From positions 498,266,594 through 498,330,593 of the forward strand of contig NC_064619.1 of assembly GCF_023898315.1 (NCBI RefSeq): a stretch of DNA of 64,000 nt, given 5' to 3'. This DNA comes from Schistocerca nitens (taxonomy: Eukaryota; Arthropoda; Insecta; Orthoptera; Acrididae). The position numbers and the translations under genes are program-made. The notes under the pieces were generated by a model. That model worked only from the letters and a program-made list of their open reading frames with translations, had not been told where the DNA came from and did no database searches. Numbering within the stretch: position 1 is the stretch's first letter; each line of letters begins with the position of its first letter. Shown one piece after another: positions 57,780 to 64,000 of the stretch.

Positions 57780-60010
57780 GTAGAGAAAACAATTCATCTA
57801 GAGGAAGGTTACCCCAAAATCAAAAACCCTGGTCCTCCATCTTCGGGTTTGGCGATGGGTTACCACCTCATCACAGAAAATGTGTTAACGACTAAAAAAC
57901 CTACAAGGAAGCCTCGTAATTTCATAAGTGCCAGAACACAGGTATTCGATTTGGACCACTGAATATTCGTGGTTTATATAAAACTGGTCCCTCAATCATT
58001 ATAGTCAAGGAGACGAAAGCTATAGAATGGACTTAGTTACTTTACAGGAAGTTCGTCGGGAGAACACGGTACCCTTGACGGCGAAAAGTATACAATCTGT
58101 AATAGAAACTGTGAGGCAGGAACACAAACTGTGTATGGGATTTTGTGTGAGTAAGCATGTAGTTGGTAATGTACCTAGGTTCAAGTCTGTGACTTCGTGA
58201 ATAGCGGTATTAGCAACAGATATGAAGATATGTGAAATGTTGTTCGTGAACTGTCATGCAGCTAGACAAGATACCACATGCCAAGTGAAAAACGAATTCT
58301 ATGCGGTATTGGAGATTTCCATGGATGCCGTCCCCAACAACAGTTGTAAAGTCCTATTGGGCGATATGATTGCTAAAATGGGTTGAGAAGAGGTATTCCT
58401 CCTCTGTTTTAGTCCCAAGGATAGCAACTTCCGCCCTTTCTGTTATCTTAAGTCGTGTGTGACAGAGTGACTGAGTAAGTGAATGCGGGTGAGGTGCGAG
58501 TGAGTGCATAAGTGTCGTTTCTAGGTTTCGTCCTCACTGTGTGCAACAATTTTAGCCATTTTATCCAGACTCTTTCCTTTAAACATGTGCCAGGACGCTG
58601 ATAACCTCTCCATTGAGCGCTAATAAAGTCAAAACACACACACACAAAATAAATTGCACCAACTACAGAGGACTCGACCTCCTGAACGCCGACTATAAGA
58701 TCTTGTCCAACTATATACGGGATAGAATCCCAGCCATTTTCAGAAGAAGTGCCTGGTGAATATCAAAGCTGTTCCAGAAATGGCCCTTCCGTTATTGACA
58801 ACATCCATGTACTGCGACAGGTCATCGAACGGGTGTGGGGATATGGTAAGGACCTACATCGGCTCTTCGCAGATGTTAAGAAGATATATGACTGTCTACA
58901 ATGGGAAAGCTTTATGAACTACCTGACAGAGTTAGGAATAACGAAGAAACTTTTCAGCCTGGTTCGAGTTTATCTCACTGATTGCAAAGGCAAAGTGAAC
59001 CTCGGGAACCAAGCCAAGGAGAGCTTTTTTTATAAAAGAGATTTCGCAGTGGTGTGTCACCAGTATTGTTCAACCTGGTGCTCGAAAAATAATGTGGCAA
59101 GGTTTCTACAAGAACACCGAGATGATTGGGTAGAGGGTGAGAGAATCACACACTTCGCCTTTGTTGAGGTTGTGGTTCTGTTGTCCATATCTAAGGAAGA
59201 ACTGATGCGGATGAGCGACAACGAGGTGGTGGCAGCGAACAGAATCTATCTCCTTGTGAATCAAGCGACGACCGAGTACCTGGTGAAGAGAGCAGTCATG
59301 CCTATCCAAGAGACCGACTCCAGACTCTGGTAGACGGAACCTGATCATACTAACGGTTTCTTAATTTTAAATATTAGGGGAGGGCGATGGAGGTAATCTT
59401 TGCAGGGTAAGCATCGTGTGAGACAAAAATCAAAGCGAGTATCTAAGCCGAAAAGTGAATACACTTCAGTCTGAGTCAGTTTTTTAAATCTCGCCGACTC
59501 CCAAGGAATTTCAGACTCCACCTGAGCAAAACATTCACCCAACCTGTAGGTCTGTAGGGTTGCGGAACTTTGAGCGTCCACAAAACGACTTAATCTTCTC
59601 GTTTTCGAGCGAAAAGTCTTAAGGAACATCTGTGTTCCGGTAGAAGACGAGATCACTGGAGAATGGACGATACAACACAATTGTGAGCTGGATGAAATCT
59701 ACAACAGACCAAACATTGTACGACAGATGAAAAGCAACCGGCTAGTATGGGCATAACATGTCGCTTATATAGATAAATGCCGATGGCCTATGGAATTAAT
59801 TTTATTCCCTGCGGAAGAAGACCCTAAGAAGGAGGAATGGAATTCGTGAGTACTTGTTATAGACTGGCCAAGAGGGTGACTGGCGAAAGAAGGCGCTAAA
59901 GGAAATCCTGTGAAAGAGACGTCTTGTAGTAGCGTGCGGTCCTCTGGGACTGATCGCGTGAAATATAGTAAGCAAGCATGTTCGAGATTTACCACTTGAC
60001 TTTCAATAGG
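57780..60010 (+). mobile_element. RTE-like LINE: endonuclease, RT and C-terminal arm, degraded
   Basis: Pieces in order: RFGPLNIRGLYKTG (57945-57990), DLVTLQEVRRENT and CMGFCVSKHVVGNVPRFKS (endonuclease, 58030-58190), KVLLGDM (near 58350), then after a short unassigned stretch NCTNYRGLDLLNADYKILSN (58655-58715). RT follows with ADVKKIYDCLQW (first catalytic block, about 58870-58910) and HFAFVEVVVLLSIS (an altered FADD, about 59150-59190). A final arm with MKSNRLVWA lies near 59730-59755. Several frames and stops occur. In the RT the catalytic FADD-type motif reads FVEV, so activity is lost. A small CACACACACA tract lies near 58634. Confidence 0.7.
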
Positions 60011-60109
60011 ACCTTAGGTGTTTCTTCTTTATTAAAAAAGTAATTTATTAATAATTAACCAGTAATGTAACAATCTGTGGAGAAATGTGGAAATGAAATG
60101 GAGGTGCTA

Positions 60110-61900
60110 AGGTAATAAAGAGGCTCATACTGTGAAGGAGAAAATACAAAAAAGCACTACGAAAACCCTACAACGCACCCAAATCTACGAGGCGAGTGAT
60201 GGTGGACATCGCCGGGGTGTTCCATCACTTGTGGTGGCCAACAATTTTTGACCGCCTGAGGAACTTGGACTGCTCACGAGCGTTATACAGTTGCTTTAAG
60301 GACTGCTGTGAAAAGAGGAGCAAGACTGTTGTGCCCAGGAGAGATCCTAGTAAAGGAAATTTCAAACGGCTGCCCAGAGGGATCCCTAAGCGGACATGTT
60401 TTCTAGGATCTAGTACTAGACCCGGTATAAGGAAAGCAACAGGGTAATGAAGAGGTCGTAAGAGTAGTGCCATATGCCGACGACCTGATGATCTTTGTGA
60501 GAGGAAGCTCCTGAACAACCTGGAAGAGGAATGTACCGTAGCCGTTCAACAGTTAAATTAGTGGTGCCAAGGAATCAAGTTGTTTCTTGCGCGTGAAAAT
60601 ACCACGTGCATGCCGTTAAAAGAGAATCTTCTATAAGATCTCTTCATGAAATTAAGTGACAGGTTTCATAAAGAGAAAGTTGATCACCAGTTACTTGGGC
60701 GTCTTCTTGGACGAACGACAAATTATGTTGCACAGATTGAGAAAACGATGAAGAGAGCCAGGAACACGGTGAACGAAATTATTAGTCTCGCCAGTTACGA
60801 TTATAAGCTGCCAATGCAAATGATAAGAACGTATTATAAGGCTGTCTTAACTGCGATCATGGGAGACTATGCGAATGGTGGGGCCCACAGGCTTTTGCTC
60901 ATTACACCAGCACGGATAGTTAACAGGGTGCAACGCAGACGGTTGACGGGAGCTTTTCGCACTGTATTAATTGCGAGATTGCCATTAATACTTGGAATGT
61001 GTCCACTCACTCTCCAGATATGGAAAAAAATGGTGATGTGTTGGCTCAACAAGGAACACATCATGAAGTTGTGAACGTAATAGGGATATGGGTCACAACG
61101 AACCAGAAATTTCAAAATCAGATCCTCCACCTATGGGAGGAACGATGGGATAGTGCCGAAACAGCGAAGCGTACCTACTGTTTCTTGCCAAATATAAAAG
61201 CGCAACCGGGAATGAAGCACCTGATTCCCTCAACTTGCCTGACTCACTTCTTGACTCGTCGTGGGCCCTACGCCCCCTAGTTGCGACGATTTGGTTGAAG
61301 AGAGACCTCCGAGTTTACCAGTAGTGAAGAAGATACGCCCGAGTAAACCATCTGGGGATGTTCGACATATGCCGATGTAGCTGATACTCAACGACATGCA
61401 ACTGAATCAGAGAGGAGGACTCGATGTCAGAGAGATACTGCATTGCGAAAAATAATAGCAGATTTTGGACAAAACCGGTGATGGCTTGGGTAGCACGTTA
61501 TCTTGCCAGCCACTGCACTGCGAGAGGTTTCGACAGAAGGTCGAGAAGCAAGGCAGCGAAGGCAGCTGCTATCAACAGTTGAGACAGAAGAACTGCCAAC
61601 ACCGTATGCACAGCCACTGTATTATCACCAGAGACAAACGCAGGCGTGGGCTGCGTCTCGCCAACTGAGGAACCAGAATCGCGGTGACGGTGGGCAGGCG
61701 AGTGGCTGCGCTCGTCACTAGCAATAGCTATGCCTCTTGGAACAAGGGATTCTTCCCAGCAATGAGGGAGCCACCAAGCAATGGAAGAGGCAAATAACAG
61801 TCATAACGCCCTCCAAGCGTCCAAGGAACCGGCAGTACATGCCGATGGACCAGGGAGCGATGTTGGGCATTGTGGAATATGACAGACAAAAACTGAAGTT
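60110..61900 (+). mobile_element. R1-clade-like LINE: RT and C-terminal region, degraded
   Basis: Reads MVDIAGVFHHLWWPTIFDRL (60199-60258), a first catalytic Asp block as in the R1 group, then YSCFKDCCEKRS. The second catalytic block VPYADDLMIFVRGSS (YADD kept, about 60470-60515) follows, then YLGVFLDERQI-type and YKLPMQMIRTYYKAVLTAIMG (about 60810-60860). After that come ILGMCPLTL, ILHLWEERWDSAETAKRTY (about 61120-61175) and a Pro/Phe-rich HFLTRRGPYAP. An R1-type zinc knuckle would follow, but is not readable. 3' untranslated sequence extends to about 61.9 kb. It directly follows the RTE-like copy on the same strand. Confidence 0.7.
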
Positions 61901-62057
61901 ATCATAACAGCAGTAGACATAAATCTGGCTGTAAGTGTAGAGTTTTTTATTATTACACTAGTTAACAAATTTAAACTATTGTTCTGCATCTGGTTTGTAG
62001 ACTGATGCATTCACCTAATTTTGGGGTGCTGAATACACTCGTATAATCAGTTTTCCC

Positions 62058-63117
62058 CTATGACGTCACATTTCCTAGATACACAGCAGAATAAAAAATG
62101 GTAATAGCGAAAATTGACACAATTAAGTCAAAAAAAAATACACATTCAGAACGTTTGGAATCAATGCTATTTTGTATGTATATATGCGCATGATGCCAAT
62201 AAAAGACCCAAATCAGTTCAGAAGATATTTTCACCTTTAATCGTCTTTGGTTTTTGAAAAAATGTGACGACGGAGCTCTTCTATTGTTTACCGTTTCATC
62301 ACTCTCCCTAACAAGAACCCAGCAGTAGTCACCCATCATCGAAGGGTTCCAATGGCCTGGGTAACGGTGTTCCACGGTAAGAATGTCTTGGTGAAAGCGT
62401 TCACCATGCTCATTGCTTAGGGCTCCCAAATTTTCCAGGAAGAAATCAAGGTGAGAATGTAAAAAGTGAATTTTAAGCGATATTCTACACCCCATTTTCT
62501 TATAGTTGTCCAGCAGATCATTCAAAATGGTAACATTGTTTTTGTCTTTTCTGTTACCCAAAAAGACCTCCACAATTGCCTTAAAAGAAGACCAAGCAAC
62601 TAATTGGATATCTGTGAGTTTGGTATCAAAGGTTGGATCTTTCAGAAATGTTGTTATTTGTGGTTCAATAAATATATCCTCTTTCAGCTTTGCCTCACTT
62701 AATTTGGGAAACTTTTATTTTAAGTGATTGAAGGCCTCACCTTCTTTACCCAGAGCTTTTACAGAGTTCTTGATAAGGCCCAACTTGATATGAAGGGGAG
62801 GCAAAATGATTTTATCGGGCTCATCCAATGGGGTATTGTACACATTTACGTTCCCAGGAACGTATGACTTCTTTATAAGCCGTTTCTTGACTGTATAGTG
62901 GTTCTTGGTGCCATTGCTGTCCCAAAGGCACAGAAAGCAGCAGTATTTTGTGAATCCAGCCGGTAAGCCTGTAAGAAGTGCAACATCTTTTAAATCACAG
63001 CAAAGCTGCCATTCATGATCCTTATATTTGATTGTCTCTAGCAGCAAAGCCATGGTTTAATAAGTTTCTTCCATGCCCACTGCGTAAGCCAAAGGTATCG
63101 ACATCGGGCGCCGAGCA
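62058..63117 (-). pseudogene. Uncharacterised GERFHQD-family gene, copy B (5' truncated, mostly open)
   Basis: The same family as copy A at 5194-6824, in better shape but without its N-terminal half. The minus-strand reading enters near 63117 with SIPLAYAVGMEETY, then LLLETIKYKDHEWQLCCDLK, CCFLCLWDSNGTK (about 62950-62910) and ILPPLHIKLGLIKNSVKAL (about 62810-62755). A stop in HLK follows at about 62714, then PKLSEAKLKEDIF, and the C-terminal frame 62573-62058 with MGCRISLKIHFLHSHLDFF, NEHGERFHQDILTVEHRYPG and WNPSMMGDYCWVLVRE. Only one stop at about 63065 and one at about 62714 break this part. A hydrophobic tail of about 50 residues at the C-terminus is not seen in copy A. The N-terminal half is replaced by a Jockey-type LINE from about 63118. 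Confidence 0.75.
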
Positions 63118-64000
63118 GCCCAAGCTGTGTGACGGTCACAAGTGGTGGCGTTTTTACTTCGCATCTGTGTGAACGTACGGCAGAATTGTCGTGTTGATAG
63201 GTTGCCAGGGCGTAATAGGACTCAGGAGAGCCTCCCCAGAATAGCTGGGGATAGATGGATAGTGAAGGGAACGACGAAGATCCATGGCCTCAGACGCAGG
63301 GGCCCGACCGAGAGCAGGCCGCGCTGTACGTCCGCGGTCTTCTAGGCAAAGGACATGCAATAGGGCTGAGATAGATCTCGCTAGTAGGTCTGGGCCGAAC
63401 ACCACAACCTCACAGGAAACAGACGTCGAACATGCACTGAGACAGCAAATCCAGATGTTACAACATATACAACAGGACACCAACTTGGCGACACACAATA
63501 ACACAAAACAACTGCGACCCATGGATGTCTTCTGTGTCACACTCGACAGAAAACCAGAAAACGATGCCATTTACCACGTCCGCTACATCCTAGACACAAA
63601 GGTGATAATAGAATCATACCACAATAAAGACGGTCCACCACAGTGTAAAAAATGCCAGGGGTTTTTGCATACCGCAAACTATCGCTCTATGCCGACCCGC
63701 TGTGTCCGCTGCGGTGCCGACCATAAAGCAAGAGAATGCAGCCTGCCAGTGAACACTGCAGACAAGATGACCACCCCGCGTCCTTCCGCGGCTGTGAAGA
63801 ATTCCAGAAAGCAATACGCATCTACCACGCCCAACGACCAAATACCACCACTCCAACAGTAGCAACAATACAACCAAGCATAAAGAACACACCAATGCCA
63901 ACTCCAGCTGAAGCCAGCCGCAGAGGACGTAAAACATGAGCAAATCTCCAAACAAATCAGGAATCATCTTCAACTTCCCAGACACAATCACCACCAAATT
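63118..64000 (+). mobile_element. Jockey-type LINE, 5' end, runs off the window
   Basis: The LINE begins at about 63118 inside the GERFHQD gene copy. A leader of about 165 bp precedes an ORF1 (gag) frame, and the element continues past the window edge. Being intact at the 5' end, it is potentially a long copy. The 5' boundary is inferred from the breakpoint in the interrupted gene. Confidence 0.6.
63284..63862 (+). CDS. Jockey-type LINE ORF1 (gag-like, PRE-C2HC zinc knuckles), partial region
   Basis: A 192-codon open frame. Residues about 82-135 contain LRPMDVFCVTLDRKPEND, YHVRYILDTKVIIESYHNKD and then a knuckle pair PPQCKKCQGFLHTANYRSMP and TRCVRCGADHKARECSLP. This is the PRE_C2HC and zinc-knuckle order of Jockey gag proteins. 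The first knuckle lacks its final Cys (Asn-Tyr-Arg-Ser in place of a Cys). The Arg/Pro-rich N-terminal 50 residues are usual for a nucleic-acid-binding gag. The TAG at about 63862 may be premature, because further coding-like sequence follows. The ORF2 is outside the window. Confidence 0.75.
   Translation: MASDAGARPRAGRAVRPRSSRQRTCNRAEIDLASRSGPNTTTSQETDVEHALRQQIQMLQHIQQDTNLATHNNTKQLRPMDVFCVTLDRKPENDAIYHVRYILDTKVIIESYHNKDGPPQCKKCQGFLHTANYRSMPTRCVRCGADHKARECSLPVNTADKMTTPRPSAAVKNSRKQYASTTPNDQIPPLQQ

Noticed and set aside
1..64000. CRISPR array, integron, prophage or bacterial defence cluster
   Set aside because: Composition, introns, SINEs and LINEs mark this as animal nuclear DNA. No evenly spaced short repeats with unique spacers were seen.

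Overview
This window looks like non-genic, repeat-packed DNA from an insect, most likely an orthopteran of the locust/grasshopper group (Schistocerca-like). The main reason is a SINE with a tRNA-Ser-like head (GTGGCCGAGCGGTTCTAGG... ending GAGCCATTTGAACC). I recognise it as an abundant locust SINE; five copies are readable here. The species call is from memory of that repeat and was not searched. I see no conserved single-copy host gene, no rRNA, no functional tRNA, no CRISPR and no bacterial-type operon. Nearly every recognisable protein fragment belongs to a transposable element or a repetitive gene family, and almost all are broken by stops and frameshifts.

Layout. 0.2-2.5 kb: 5'-truncated LINE. 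5.2-6.8 kb (minus): degraded copy of an uncharacterised repetitive gene family with an N-terminal cysteine-pair module and a GERFHQD motif. 7.7-10.8 kb: THAP-domain P-element transposase with two readable introns and few lesions. 12.4-13.4 kb: 1,010-bp non-autonomous hAT-like element with a perfect 8-bp target duplication. 14.2-15.7 kb (minus): dead mariner. 15.9-17.4 kb: cluster of four different tRNA-derived SINEs. 18.5-20.1 kb: Tc1-like element carrying two nested SINEs. 21.2-22.1 kb: LINE remnant. 26.3 and 28.3 kb: SINEs. 29.3-30.8 kb: Jockey-type LINE. 30.8-33.1 kb (minus): front half of a CR1-type LINE with an SGNH esterase ORF1. 34.2-37.5 kb: near full-length RTE-type LINE. 38.1-38.8 kb: CR1 3' end. 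39.4-40.0 kb: Jockey fragment split by a SINE. 41.9 kb: SINE (minus). 42.9-43.9 kb: hAT transposase of the ZMYM1-like type. 44.4-45.6 kb: Tc1-like element. 46.0 kb: LINE 3' scrap. 50.2-50.4 kb: tRNA-like head joined to an LTR-like unit. 50.9-55.7 kb (minus): I/LOA-type LINE with gag, endonuclease, RT and RNase H. 57.0 kb: 126-bp tandem repeat. 57.8-61.9 kb: two successive LINEs (RTE-like, then R1-like). 62.1-63.1 kb (minus): second copy of the GERFHQD family. 63.1-64.0 kb: start of a Jockey-type LINE running off the window.

The elements do not work together as a system. The picture is successive insertion: SINEs into Tc1 and Jockey copies, a Jockey LINE abutting a CR1 LINE, and a Jockey LINE truncating the second GERFHQD copy. 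The items most worth following are the GERFHQD family, the nearly readable P element and the hAT-like element with intact ends.
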